NCBI GenBank assembly: GCA_013115125.1
Contig: JABANN010000080.1
Coordinates: 1 to 64,000, forward strand
Direction: 5' to 3'
DNA from: Perkinsus olseni
Lineage: Eukaryota; Perkinsozoa; Perkinsida
DNA: 64,000 nucleotides
Shown here: piece by piece, positions 11,587 to 22,265 of the stretch
Position numbering within the stretch: the stretch's first letter is position 1
Layout of the letters: each line of letters begins with the position of its first letter
Made by a program: the position numbers and the translations under genes
The notes under the pieces: generated by a model
What the model saw: only the letters and a program-made list of their open reading frames with translations
Databases searched by the model: none
Told to the model about the DNA's origin: nothing

Positions 11587-11658
11587 GCACCGTTGGTCTA
11601 ATGGTTAGGATATCTGCCTTCCAAGCAGATGGTCCGGGTTCAATTCCCGGACGGTGCA
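11587..11658 (+). tRNA. tRNA-Gly (anticodon TCC)
   Basis: Complete 72-nt cloverleaf. The acceptor stem GCACCGT pairs with ACGGTGC (7 bp) with discriminator A. The D-arm has A-box sequence TGGTCTAATGGTTAGGA. Anticodon stem TCTGC/GCAGA frames the loop CTTCCAA with TCC at its centre. The T-arm is CCGGG-TTCAATT-CCCGG, perfectly paired. No intron and no encoded CCA. It decodes GGA (and GGG by wobble). It lies between the minus-strand genes at 11488 and 11711. Confidence 0.95.
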
Positions 11659-11710
11659 TACCTATCCAACCCAACTTTTACGTCAATTGACAACACAAAC
11701 GACACTTGAA

Positions 11711-12850
11711 CTACCACAACCACCCAAGACAGTCAGCAGATGACTGTTGAGCGAACAAACGCTCGAATGGCGAATGCCGTGCACTGAGCTGCGTAGGATA
11801 GACTTCCTCGATTCTACTCCGCTTCTCTCCATGCCCACCTTCCCGCCTCTGACACCGGGCCAGCTTCGACACAGCTCCATCAGCACACCTCCCTGTACTG
11901 CCGTCGAGCACCTCGCCCTCCCAAGTGCCATCATCACATCGCCTCCACCATCGGCACTCTCCATCAGTAAAATCTGCTCCCTTCTCAGCGTCCATCCCTC
12001 CCTCCTGGAACTTCACCGCGCTACACATCAGACTGGGATGCTTCACCTCCTTCGGCCCTCCCTTGAACTCCATCCGACAGCATAACGCTCGTTCACAGCA
12101 GCCTCTCGAAAACTTCCGACCAACGGTGATCGACTCAATAAAAATCGGTCTGGACCGCCGACCCCCACCACCCTCTATGCCCAACACGTTCCACAGGGCG
12201 ATCTTGTCCGAGCAGGAGAGAATCCTTCCTCGCGTATCCTCAATAGCGCTCGCCCGAACGATCCCTTTCGGGAAATACTCCCTCATCGGCGGATCTCCCT
12301 GCGCTGCTTTGAACGTGGCTTCCACCTGCCCCTCAGGCACCGAATGGAGTTCAACTTTTTTATGCTCCGCCACCGGCCACAGCCTCTCCTCCGCATCGAA
12401 CTTTTCCTTCTTTCCGCTGATCCACCGCTTGATGCAGGCATTGCCACAGGGCGCCGAGGAGGTGTACAGATGCAGCGTCTTGGACTCGGGCCATTCCTCA
12501 CAATCTTGCAGCCATCTCAGTAGAGAGAGCCTCGCCAAGACCTCTGCATGGCAATCGTGCACAAGTTCGTTCCGACCCTCCTCATCTTCTCTGACAATAT
12601 TCGGAGGAAGATACTTGGTGCCAACAGCCAGGGACAGCACCTCCATTTTGTCACTTTCTTCATCAAAAATGACAAAACCCGCTAAGACGTTCGGAGCCAT
12701 CGGAGACTCCGCCGACGTCCCCGTCAACGACCTGTAGGTTCCCACCACCGCCGTCGCGATCCGGTCCGCGAACGGGCATGTCGAAATCCGCGACTTCTCC
12801 GCTGACCGCACCGAAGCCTTCTCAGATGAGGACGGCGTCGGAGATGACAT
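11711..12850 (-). CDS. ADAT1: tRNA-specific adenosine deaminase 1 (ADAT1/Tad1)
   Basis: Intronless, 379 residues. ADAT1 converts adenosine 37 of tRNA-Ala to inosine; it is the ADAR-like branch of the deaminases. Seen directly: the zinc and proton-shuttle motif HDCHAEVLARLSLLRWL (residues about 98-114), the first cysteine motif SAPCGNACIKRW (about 132-143), and the family signature SCSDKIALWNVLGIEG (about 212-227) carrying the third zinc ligand, then PIFIESITVG. Normally the first motif is D-S-H-A-E; here it is D-C-H-A-E, a minor oddity. The start chosen (CAT at 12848-12850) precedes the serine-rich leader MSSPTPSS; an upstream in-frame ATG at 13042 would add 64 unlikely residues. Length fits the family. 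Confidence 0.93.
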   Translation of the reverse strand: MSSPTPSSSEKASVRSAEKSRISTCPFADRIATAVVGTYRSLTGTSAESPMAPNVLAGFVIFDEESDKMEVLSLAVGTKYLPPNIVREDEEGRNELVHDCHAEVLARLSLLRWLQDCEEWPESKTLHLYTSSAPCGNACIKRWISGKKEKFDAEERLWPVAEHKKVELHSVPEGQVEATFKAAQGDPPMREYFPKGIVRASAIEDTRGRILSCSDKIALWNVLGIEGGGGRRSRPIFIESITVGRKFSRGCCERALCCRMEFKGGPKEVKHPSLMCSAVKFQEGGMDAEKGADFTDGECRWWRRCDDGTWEGEVLDGSTGRCADGAVSKLARCQRREGGHGEKRSRIEEVYPTQLSARHSPFERLFAQQSSADCLGWLW

Positions 12851-13356
12851 GAACTGACAGAAAACTGCACCCGATGGATATTCTTCCAGAACGGCTACCG
12901 AAGACCGATCATCGTCAGGGCGACAGGAATAACATAGATGATTCCAGCACGATATTGATAATACCAACACTCCGCCAATTCGCGCTCTCTCTCTTAGCCG
13001 TACGGCTCTCATGCAATTTGCCCGTCCACTATCGTTTCCCAATTATTGGTAGACCGAAGGAACTCTACTCCCCCACCATGCGCGGTACCCTATACCGTAA
13101 ATTGCCCAACTCGCCACGGCACAGTATACGATATGCCCCTGTTGCATTGAAGTGACTCCAACTCTATGCTGAGGACTGACGTGTAGAAGGGAGGAAACAG
13201 TAGCAGTGTTGGTATCATAATCGAATATGGGCTGCCGCAGTCAACAACGACCACTCCCCATTATCGATCAGTCGATCGATTATTATCACAGCCGAGCTAT
13301 CTAATGACGGCGGACTTCAGTAAAGCCATCAGCATCTCGCTGGGCAGGGCCGCGTC

Positions 13357-13908
13357 GTGATGGTGGGACGTATCTGGAGGAAATGCAAGATTACGCAAGA
13401 TGTGCAAGTGAGGTCAGTCTTACTTGCCGGCAGAAGGGGCACCGAACCTCGCAGCGGCGGGCCTCCTCCAACTGCCACCCTCGTCGGGCTCAGGGGACGA
13501 CTCCCGAGCGTGCTGAAGAGACAAACAATCTTCTCCCCCAGATGACCGCGCGCCACGAAATTACTACCATCTTGAAGGCATTGCGACTAGCAGCGATGTC
13601 GTTGCTGAGACCAAGGCCAGCGCCGCGGCTGATGACTCGTGCGGTGGGGGAGGAGGAACCGGCTGCAGTCGCCGAAGCAGCCTTATTCCTAACGGGACCA
13701 CACAGTCTCAGTGAGGTTCACACGAGCAGCATCAGATCGACGATCAGAGTCGTCCGGTGAAATCGATCCCGAAATCGTTTACGGCAGAGAGAAAGGCGAT
13801 GGGTCGCCGAAGTTCAGGAACGAGCTCTACCGAGTAAAAGTGGATCCTAGAAGCGGCCTCGGAACTCAGGCAAAGGCAGCAGTCTGCTGCTGTGGCAAAC
13901 CTCGATGA
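13357..13908 (+). CDS. Putative small gene converging on eIF3a, unknown
   Basis: A coding-like plus-strand stretch ends with EIVYGREKGDGSPKFRNELY..KVDPRSGLGTQ..CCCGKPR and a stop at 13906-13908, 6 bp before the convergent eIF3a stop. Upstream pieces (LEEMQDYARCASEV..CRQKG; SDVVAETKASAAADDSCGGGG) read like protein in another frame and would need an intron ending near the CAG at 13735. Cysteines are frequent near the C-terminus. No family is recognised; the start and junctions are guesses. Confidence 0.3.
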
Positions 13909-13914
13909 CCAGCC

Positions 13915-16900
13915 TTACGCAGCCTCTTCCTCCTCTTCCTCCTGCTTTTGGTTCTCGAAGGACTCCAACTTGTTCAGGGCCCGCTCAAGCTTCTCCCGGA
14001 CCATCCGAGCCTTCCACGCTCTCCGAGCTTCCTCGATCCTCTTCGCACGTTTCTAAGAGGAGCCAGCCAAGATCACCGATGGCTCCGGAAAGGGCCCAAA
14101 CATCACCTCGTCACGCTCGGCCATCTTCTGAGATATCCAATCCTCGACCACCGACATGGCGGGCTTCAGCGCTGCCTTGTCCTCCTTGCGGCTCTCGATG
14201 AGCTCGTCCAAGGCCGCTTGTCTGACCACAGCACCATCACCGACGCTTCAAGGTTCCTTCTTTCCACCTCTGAGCTTGCAACTCCTCATATCGCTTCATG
14301 CGGTTGATGTCAACATGCTCCCTCCAGGTTCGGATATGCGGACCCTCCTTCTCTCTGAGAGCTCGCTCGGTGTACTCTACCCTCTTCGACTCCTCACGAC
14401 GGAAGCTGATAAGCATAACCAAATCAGAAAAAAATAATAATACCGCTACGAACACATCGAGAAAAAAGTATTACTAGGTACAGGTACTACAGTGAAGGCC
14501 TACGTATAACAAGTCTACGAGAAGCGAGAGCTTCGTGAAGAGCGTTTTGGGCCTTTTTACGCGTTTTTCAAGGTGTGGTTTTGAATTTTGAGAATATATT
14601 GGATCTAGCCCTGAACCCATTGGAGCTGCATGGTATATATACCCTTCACCGATTAAACTGAAGATGACGGTGAGGCCACTCACTTGATACGAATAGTTCG
14701 CTCCTTCAGTAGCTGCTTCCTGCGGACATCATCCAACCTGAGAGGACGGCGAAGATACTCAACTATCAAGGAAGTGAGGATTACTCTTGACGATCGATCT
14801 TGATGATCTCGTGGTCGGCGATGGTCTGGACGTCCCGAGCCTTGCCATCAATGGTGATGGTGGTAACATGGTTAGGACCTACAGAAAATTCTGATAGAAA
14901 AATAGTAAATTGGCGGTCTTACCGAAGGCCTTCGCTTGCTGCTTGACAGACTCCAACATGGCAGTAGTGCGAGGAAGGTCCTGAAATGCAACATGCCGGG
15001 ATCGAACCCACGACCTCCTCCAATACCTTCTTGCGGGCCTCCATCTCCTGTCTCTCCATCAGCTTCTTCTTCCTGCCCTCCTCAGCTCGCTTCTTCTCGG
15101 CAGCTGCGGCTTCCTGTGCAGCCTTCAACGCAGCAGCAGCTCGAGCCGCCTCACGCTCTAACAACACCATCATCAGTACCACCGAGAGACGATCTGACGG
15201 AAATTTGGTATTAATATTATTACCAGCTCTCTCCTTGTTGCCCTGAGTGTAGTCCTCCAACTTGAGGTTGGTCTGGACCTCAGCCTCTGCTGTCGGCACG
15301 GCAGCCTTCTCCGACAACACTTCGAAGTGAAGGGAGGATGTGGCATCATCAACCACCGGAATCTGCCACCGTCCAACCTCCCGTTCACTGCCGCTCCCCG
15401 CTGAGCGCTCTTACCATGCGCTTCTCGGTAGCGTCCTGCTCGTCCTTGACGACGATGGGTCCCTTTGACGAGGCCCGGTCGATGAGGTCGGTGATGTCGG
15501 CGATGTTGCCGCAGACGCTGGTGGCCTTCGAAAGATCATCGTAAGTGGTCGACTTGTTAGGAGTCTGAGTAAATATGAAAAAATCAACAGCGCAAGAATC
15601 AAACCGGGGTCACCAACTCATCAACACACAACCCTAACCACCTTAGCCATACTCGCTACGACGAGTTCCACAACGTTGCGTCTGATTGAGGGGGCGTACG
15701 CTCCACAGTAGGCCTCCGGAAGGGCCTTCAACATACCATCGATCTTCGCGCTGACATGAGACAGCAAATAGAAATCACTCCGAAACCCAACGCATGCCCA
15801 GTTCTCTCCGACACCCCTACTCACCACAACCCATCATCCACACTAGCTGTGCTGCTAGCCTTCTGCTCGGCGGTGGTGATCGCCTGGAAGAGATCTTTAA
15901 CCTCGGCAGGGGCAAGGTCGAGCCCCTTCTTCTCAATCAACTCAGTCTCGAGAGACTCGCGAGTTGGCATCACATCCCGACCCTGAAAGGCCCGGAAAAA
16001 TATTTTTCACGCGCCGCAAAATTCCCCAGTTTACCAGCAGAGCGTCCAACCTGTCAGCCCGTTCGCCAACCGAAGGAGACACTCCCATGAAGCCTCGGCT
16101 GGTGGGAGGCACGGCGAGGATGGCGAGGACGGTCTTGGCCGCGGTCACCTCGACAGACGGCAATTCTGGGAGGCCCTCCTCGGGGACAGCGGCAGAGTCG
16201 TTGGACAGCTGTGCTTCAACTTGACGTAGGAGGTAAAGATACCTACCGGAACGATCACCCTGGCACGCGGCAGAAGAGGTTGATTAATACTTGAGAAGAG
16301 CCTGGGCGTGGAAGAGCCTTTGAACGGCTTGATGGGTGTCGTTGTCGGCTAAAGACCGAGGGTTGGTAGATTCCAAAATATAGGTAGACCCCAATACACG
16401 AGAGAGACGATCGAAGTATCTAAGATATGAACGTCCTTCGACCCGACCTAATCCGTATCTTCCATGGTTAAGCTAAAGATTCCTCACTGGAGCAACTGGA
16501 CAGCCGTCGGTGCTGGTCGCTTCTTAGAGATGAGCGTGTGGACGTCTTCGAGAACGGTGAAGGCCAGACTCCAGAGGCCCATGTCCATCGCTGTGTTAAT
16601 GCAGGTGAATCGAAGAGCTAGGACCTACACGGACGGACGGACGGACGGACGGACGGACGGACGGACGGACGGACGGACGGACGGACGATCTGATCGACCC
16701 CGCCGCCCTCGGTCGTACTACAGTACCCTAGACACGACAGCAGGGTCGCTGGGGTTGATATTCTGACTGGCTCCGATGCTCGTGGTGGGTTTCTTGGCAC
16801 TCGTCCAGTGGGAGCGGAAGAGGTCACAAAGACGTTTGGCCTCCTGAATACATCAGAACCGGTGATCGAACCCACGCCCTACCGCATAGCCGCCCGACAT

Positions 16901-17524
16901 CCTTACCACTCGCCTATTCTGCTTCTTAACAAACTCCAGCGCCCTATTGGCGGTGGAGTAGTACAACCCTTCCAACTTGGCATTAGTCCGGACCGTCTCC
17001 AAAACCGTCCTGTAGGTCTCCCACATGTCCCTCACAGCCTCCCTGAATTCGATCTCGTCGTGGTTGGTCGGGTCCTGGCCCAAAGACGCCATCATGACGC
17101 TGTCCGGCGTGATGGGGTCGGGGGAATCGCCAGTGACCACCGAGCACTTCTGGCTGGCCTTCTCCATCCTCTCCTCACTAAGGGTGCGGAAGAGGGTGAG
17201 CATATCCTCTAAGGACTGCACTTGAGTGTGCTGAGTAATCGATCGGTACTGAATGAGACCTGAGAGCAGTCTCCAACCCCTCTCGTATCTTACATGCATC
17301 AACCTAAGATTCTCACCTTCCTTAGCCTGTCTGATCTGCTTCATCTGCACACAGAGCCTGAGGAACTTCTCCATGATGGCCTCCACTGCGGGTGTGAAGT
17401 TGTATTTGAAACGTCGGGAGGAGGCGGCGTGTCCGAGGAGGTCGATGGCTGCCTGGTACTCGCCGATCTCGATAAGCTCATCAGCTCTCTTTAATACGGC
17501 CTCTGGCCGAATGTAGTAGCTCAT
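13915..17524 (-). CDS. EIF3A: Eukaryotic translation initiation factor 3 subunit A (eIF3a), about 18 exons
   Basis: eIF3a is the largest scaffold subunit of eIF3, binding the 40S ribosome with a PCI domain and a long charged coiled-coil tail. Start CAT 17522-17524 gives MSYYIRPEAVLKRADELIEI, matching the family N-terminus. Exons that close in frame: 17524-17317, 17259-16907, 16843-16727, 16624-16488, (16.2-16.5 kb unresolved), 16208-16035, 15982-15825, 15750-15642, 15564-15415, 15362-15224, 15157-15015, 14980-14923, 14878-14785, 14737-14684, 14405-14241, 14221-14107, 14052-13915. Landmarks: QAKEGLIQYRSITQ, AEVKDLF in the PCI region, the alanine-, lysine- and glutamate-rich coiled coil, and a C-terminus ending EEEEEEAA. 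The tail is much shorter than in animals. Introns are mostly 34-77 nt, one apparently 19 nt (14222-14240), and carry families A, B and C. Exon 17 would start at 14221. Confidence 0.92.
14222..14240 (-). other. Candidate 19-nt intron of eIF3a
   Basis: Sense strand reads GTGATGGTGCTGTGGTCAG, with GT and AG ends. Removing it joins ..GTLKR to RQAALDELIESRKEDK in frame (CG + A); without removal a TGA stops the protein at once. A one-base sequence error is the alternative. RNA reads are needed to decide. Confidence 0.5.
16631..16686 (+). repeat. (GGAC)n microsatellite in an eIF3a intron
   Basis: Fourteen perfect GGAC tetranucleotides (CCGT-type on the sense strand) inside the 102-nt intron 16625-16726, which joins VVSR to VLALRF in frame. 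Likely length-variable. Confidence 0.95.
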
Positions 17525-17569
17525 AGGGGAGTAAGAAGAAGTAAGCAGCAACAACCCAACTGATGGGGA

Positions 17570-17610
17570 GTATCTCAGCTTCAATCGTGGAAGATACGAA
17601 AGAGGTCAAG
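17570..17610 (+). repeat. Family A element, 41-bp copy 1
   Basis: Begins GTATCTCAGCTTCAA and ends AAGATACGAAAGAGGTCAAG, with GTATCT/AGATAC inverted ends. Two more copies of exactly 41 bp lie at 39350-39390 and 53144-53184, each in or beside an intron. This one lies just upstream of the eIF3a ATG. Confidence 0.8.
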
Positions 17611-17894
17611 GCGTGGACTTCATGAGGTCTTCGGTTCTCTCTGCAATTTTTCCAGCCCACCCATCCCCTAACAGCCCAGCCCGCTATTACCAAATTCTAC
17701 CAGGGAAAAGTCCCGCAGCCCTGCCGCTCCATTACCCAGACGTCACTCAAGTGAACCTACTTCATATCTTCCCCGAGTAAACCTAAGATGCAGAAACCTC
17801 TCCCTTCCATGTCCACTTTCTACCAAAATCGATCAGATTTTAACATCGCGCGCGCCCGAGCATAATCGTCGCGTATCTAACGCCGAAGCGTGCC

Positions 17895-19448
17895 ATGAAT
17901 ACATCGTCCTATGAAAGCATACGAGACGGCCTGCCGACGCCTCGACACATCGACGTGGTCCTTTCCCAGGGGCGGTATCGTCCTGGCGAGGAGGTGAGGG
18001 TGGTGGTGGCGCTTGGACGAGGGTTCGAGGACCGTCGGGTGGACTGGCTCCTGGCACAGGCTTACGGGGAGGTTACTGGATTGCACGGCGCTGAGCTCAA
18101 CCATCAGAAGCTGAGGTAGGTATCTTAGGTTGAAGAAGGGAAGATACGGGTTGGGTGGGTCTGAACGCGACTGAAATTGGACCGAGTATCTTAGGTTGAA
18201 CTCAGCAAGATACCGAATAACTCAGGATATGGCACTCGACTCTCCCTCAGTTTCCGTGCGCCCCAAGAAGTCTCTCGGCCGTCCATTACTTCCACCCATG
18301 GTTTCGTGTCGGCCGAACAACGCCTCTCCAGCGGCTCCGCCCTCCTCTTCTCCACGCCTCCGGAAATCTTGGCTGTGAGCATCGACCCCAAAGATTCCCG
18401 CCAGGCCGTCTACCAATTTACCCTACCCCATCTCCTTCCGCCTTCCTTCAACGGTAAGTACACTTCCATCCGCTACTACGTCACGGTAGCTGCCGGTGCT
18501 GATTCTACGGTTTTTGAATCAAAAACTCCGCTGAGGGTTACCGCCGAGGAAGGCGGTGACCTGAACTGCGTGGGAAGGGCCGTCCGCTGCGTTACCAGAC
18601 CCGACGCCATCTTCAACAACTATGATACGATGGAAGACCGCCGACTCACTTGGGCGGCCCGGAAGGCTAGGACCCGACTACGGACGACCGAAGCTCCGGC
18701 GTTCGGCAGGAAGAACTTCTCCATCAGTTTTAATAAGTCTCCGGTGGGCGAGATATCGGTGAGTGGTCGATGGAATCCCCACGAGAGGCTTCTGAACGTC
18801 AACCTCGATGCCCCTATGGCGATCAGTGTAAGATTCTCCTCGGCCAGGGGGAGTACTCCGACGGAGCATCTCAGAGTTCGACTGGTTCGGACCGAGCGGC
18901 CTCGAGATGAGCTGGCGGGAGTCCACCGGACGGCTGTGGCTGAGTGTGTTTTACCGTCGGTTCACGAATGTGATTTGGTCAGCTCTGCCGTGCCCCTGTA
19001 CGTTCCCTTGGAGGAGCCACCTTCCTTCTCTCTACCAGGAGCAGTGAGGGTCAGCCATCAAATCGTCTTCGACTTCTTCGTGCTTGATAATGATGATAAC
19101 CTCACCAGAGTCACTTGGACCCTCAACTGCCGAGTATTGGACGGCAGCGCTGCCGCTGGTGGTGGGGAGGAGGAGGAGGAGGGGGACGTGGAGACGCCCA
19201 TCACGACGCCATTGCCCTTCCGACCGGAGGAGGATGAGGAAGGCAAGCCTGGTAGCTTGCTGATAAGAGAAGCTAGAGGTGTCAGAAAAGGAGCTGATGA
19301 CACCAAGGCCAACATCGATTGCATTTTGAGGTGAGTTGCTGTTGCTGCTGTTCCCGGGCGTGGTGATGCATTCGTCCCCTTTGTCAGCGCAGCCGAAGAT
19401 TCCCTTGTGGAGGGCGGGGTGCTGCTCCACCGGTCGTTGAGAGCGTAG
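17895..19448 (+). CDS. RGP1: RGP1 homolog (Rab6/Ypt6 GEF complex subunit)
   Basis: RGP1 pairs with RIC1 to activate Rab6/Ypt6 at the Golgi. Exons 17895-18115, 18251-19330 and 19388-19448 splice in frame to 453 residues. Exon 1 has LSQGRYRPGEEVRVVVALG, the family's first beta strands. Exon 2 carries STPPEILAVSI and LLPPSFNGKYTSIRYYVTV, equivalent to the family's 'STPPKIL' and 'GPPSF.G..VKY.YKLT' blocks of the arrestin-like fold, and later a SHQIVFDFFV strand. An acidic GGGEEEEEGD insertion lies near the end. Intron 1 (18116-18250) holds two family A inverted repeats in tandem. The exon 3 tail is lineage-specific. Identification rests on motif order rather than overall similarity. Confidence 0.8.
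18120..18213 (+). repeat. Two tandem family A elements in RGP1 intron 1
   Basis: Copy one (18120-18146) begins GTATCTTAGGTTGAAG and closes with AAGATAC; copy two (18186-18213) begins GTATCTTAGGTTGAAC and closes with AAGATAC. Both sit in a 135-nt intron. Confidence 0.85.
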
Positions 19449-19591
19449 TCAATACAGCCTTGCTATATACACATTATAAGTACCGTTATATATTTTTCAT
19501 TCTACCCATTTATTTTGCGCTTCTTTGGCACGGTGAGGTATTTTTGAGAAGGTTTTTTGATACCACTCCTTCCACTACTCCTACCGTCGTC

Positions 19592-20053
19592 ATGTCCGGG
19601 CTCTTCTCTCTGCACCCTCATCCCATCGGCATCAAGTGGTGGACGTCTCTCTGGAGGAACAATAAGGTAGTATTACTCGATCGACCTCCTTTCGATCGAC
19701 TCGGAATTTCTTCTCAGAACCTTAGCGGAGCGGAGCTGAATGCCAAGATGGCGTCAGCTACCCAGCAGTTCACCCACAGGCACTTGGGTAAGTCTCTCTT
19801 ACTGTAGTATCGCCATCACACCGTTCAGGCCGGTACTTCTATGCTCACCGGGCCGGGTCGTGGGGCACACAGGCTCCCTTCGTGGTGGCCTTCATTGGGA
19901 TAAAGGTAGTAAGGAGGGCGGCAGTGGAGGGACATTTGTCGTTGGTAGTTGGCGGCGATGATGTACGGCACTCGAAGGGATCAGAAGGCAGCCATAGCGG
20001 CAGCTGAGGCGTACGGCCAAGGAGGGTTTATGGTCAGCAACCCTCCTAAGTAG
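19592..20053 (+). CDS. Small predicted membrane protein, 108 residues, four exons
   Basis: Exons 19592-19666, 19718-19787, 19829-19905 and 19949-20053 close the frame at every junction (introns 51, 41 and 43 nt). The product starts MSGLFSLHPHPIGIKWWTSL, contains HRHLGRYFYAHRAGSWGTQA, and then one hydrophobic stretch APFVVAFIGIKLAAMMYG that could span a membrane, followed by an alanine- and glycine-rich tail ending SNPPK. Length and composition suggest an organelle inner-membrane subunit, but I do not recognise the family and claim no function. The RGP1 stop is about 140 bp upstream on the same strand. Confidence 0.65.
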
Positions 20054-20480
20054 CGGTGATGAACAGCACACAGGAAGGACCATTCTTCTGGTCGCTGAGA
20101 AGGTTTCGTTGATGGTGGGTTGAAGGTGTTGAGTTGTGTGGTGGGCTGGTATCGAAAGTCTTTGAAGGTGTTCTGTCCGATGGCCACTCTGATTGACGGT
20201 TCGAAGCGGCCGAAGGATGGGGTTAGTTTGTTATTCGATGGTAGTACCGGGAGGGGGGATAGAACTCGGGCCTTTCGGGTGATGGCGTGGACGCTTCCCC
20301 ATTGCAGTATTTGGTCGTAAGAGTAGTTAGCTGGGCTGGGGGATTGGTGGCTTCCTTGCAGAGTCGTTGGAGATGTATTCGTTGGGCTCTTCCCACCCAA
20401 TGAAGACCTGCCGACCAGCAATGGTAATATTGACGGTTGCCGGGGTCGAACCGGATACCTCTCGGTAGTAGGTGGTGGAC
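20054..20480 (-). CDS. Putative minus-strand gene, unknown, with a frame break
   Basis: From ATG at about 20478 the frame reads MSTTYYRE, then a 54-nt intron with a T-arm-like sequence (GTATCCGGTTCGACCCCGGC), then VFIGWEEPNEYISNDSARKPP. The next open block, in another frame, reads NYSYDQILQWGSVHAITRKA and later GRFEPSIRVAIGQNTFKDFR. No canonical intron joins the blocks; the break falls at a run of five C residues near 20343, so an indel or a decaying gene is possible. It overlaps the 3' end of the 19592-20053 gene in its last codons. Confidence 0.35.
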
Positions 20481-20629
20481 ATTTTACGGAGCACCAACTG
20501 TCCTGTTAATATAGTAGAAGACGCCCGAGATGAGGAGATGGTCGATGAGGATGATATCAGTGGCCGACTGGACCATGGGGTAACTCCCTTCCCGTGTCAC
20601 CGCTACACTAGATTGTGTACTCCTGTCAG

Positions 20630-22265
20630 GTGATGTCCCTCTTCCACTCGAGTGACTATCTCGAGACGGTACGTCAAGTTGGCATTTATCGGGCGACGGG
20701 TGGTATCGGATACCTCGCTACTCCTGATGCCAGCCAGCGGATACTCTCCAAGTACCGATCAGGCAGGCTGAGTTGAGGCTCGGAAGGGGCGTTATATCCA
20801 GGTACAATATCTCGGTCGATGCGGGGAGGCCGGCTATGGGTGACCGTCCGGGAGGTCATGAAGGGGACTGTCCAGGTTTTAGTAACATGTAAAAACGCTC
20901 TGACTGAGATTCGATCCTGGGTGATCCGAATGTTGTATCAGGTACGAGTTCTGTAACCTTTACACCACATTGACTGTGACGGCAGCCCGCCGATTGGCGG
21001 AGGGCAAGGATCGTATCTGTCTCAACTTTCACGGAGGAATGCATCATGCAAAGCAAAGCGCAGCCTCCGGCTTCTGCTACGTCAATGACTGCGTCGTGGG
21101 AGTAAGGCTCAGCTCGGGACGGCGTCGATCTCCGAGCTCTCGCCTGTGCATTTCCCCATCTAGCGATGGTTTCACGTAACAGCATGTCCCTTGACAGATC
21201 CTCGAGCTGCTTCGTCAAGGCTTCAAGCGTGTGGTCTACATAGATGTGGACATCCACCACGGTGATGGTGTGGAGGAGGCTTTCTTCACTACTGACAAGG
21301 TAGTAGTGCTGAGCTGCTCTCGAGGTGGCTGAATAATCAGTGGACAGGTCTTGACGATCTCCTTCCATAAATATGGCAATGGCTTTTTCCCGTCCACGGG
21401 AGCGATAAACGACATCGGTCTCGGCGGCGGACGAGGGCACGCGATCAACGTACCCCTACATGAGGGCATAGGGGATGCAGCGTAGGGAGCCGAGAGCAGC
21501 TGTCGAGTGTAGAGACGATTATCTTCAGATACATTGAAGTTTTCAAAAGGGTTATCGATGCTGCCTTTGAGAGGTTCAAACCGGAGGCTATCGTGTCACA
21601 GATGGGTAAGGGTGGGAACGGGTTCATTCGTTGAAGCGCAAGTAATGAGGATAGCATCGGAAGTCTGGTTTTGAGAATCTTCTGCAGCTGTGGGCGGCCT
21701 AGTGCACGTCTCGTTACGGTTAACTGGCAGTAGTATTCGTAGTACTGGCATAGTAGGTGGCAGCGACTGTTGAGCATACTCAGCATCCTTCCTTCAGGCG
21801 CGGACTCCCTTGCTGGAGATCGTCTCGGCTGCTTTAACCTCTCACACGTCGGCCACTCGGAGACGGTCATGCATCTAGCGACATACGGGGTAGGTTGAGC
21901 GAATCATCAACTTCCCCATGGCCGCCGTATGGCAGATACCAATGATAGTGCTCGGTGGGGGCGGCTACACCCTTCGGAACGTTCCGAGATGCTGGGCATA
22001 CGAGACGTGTCGGTTGGCGGGAGTAGACCCTCCGGATGAGCTGCCTGAGGATTCCCAGTACGCGCACTTCTACAAGATGTCCGACCATGACCCCCTCACA
22101 CTGGACGTAGGTCGTGCCCTATACGGCCTTCTGTGACGACCGATGCTTCAGGTACGGATCAGCAACATGCTCGATCGGAACACTTCGACGCAGCTGCATA
22201 GTGTCGTTGAGACTATCACTGAGAATTGCCGGGAATACCTCGGTCGCGGCTCTCCATCTTCATAG
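20630..22265 (+). CDS. Class I histone deacetylase (RPD3/HDAC1 type), N-terminus not found
   Basis: Removes acetyl groups from histone lysines using an active-site zinc. Exons, all closing in frame: 20630-20668, 20738-20751, 20802-20888, 20942-21101, 21198-21299, 21348-21481, 21529-21605, 21798-21889, 21936-22106, 22152-22265 (329 residues). Seen: [22 protein letters not shown], the His-His motif [19 protein letters not shown], zinc ligands [44 protein letters not shown] and the transition-state Tyr in [10 protein letters not shown]. The family's first 70-90 residues (including the HPMKP-type motif) are not visible upstream. Residues before GDCPGF contain a glycine-rich insertion. The 14-nt second exon is unusual. 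The intron at 20889-20941 holds T-arm-like ATTCGATCC. Confidence 0.9.

Noticed and set aside
11925-12737. Plus-strand ORF of 270 codons
   Set aside because: Antisense shadow of ADAT1, whose motifs are clear on the other strand.
14981-15026. 46-nt alternative for the eIF3a intron at 14981-15014
   Set aside because: Donor at 15026 (GTATTGG) also keeps the frame; I prefer the 34-nt version because KVLEE fits the coiled coil, but the choice is not certain.
15942-16163. Continuous minus-strand ORF reading through NWGILRRVKNIFPG
   Set aside because: That stretch is the 52-nt intron 15983-16034 with family C sequence; splicing gives a better eIF3a match (DALL-GRDVMPTRESLE).
20505-20580. Antisense reading HPMVQSATDIILIDHLLISG resembling the HDAC N-terminal HPMKP region
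   Set aside because: It is on the strand opposite HDAC, so it cannot be part of the same transcript; the resemblance is short.
20856-21440. Minus-strand ORF of 194 codons
   Set aside because: Antisense to HDAC exons that splice cleanly and carry the active site.
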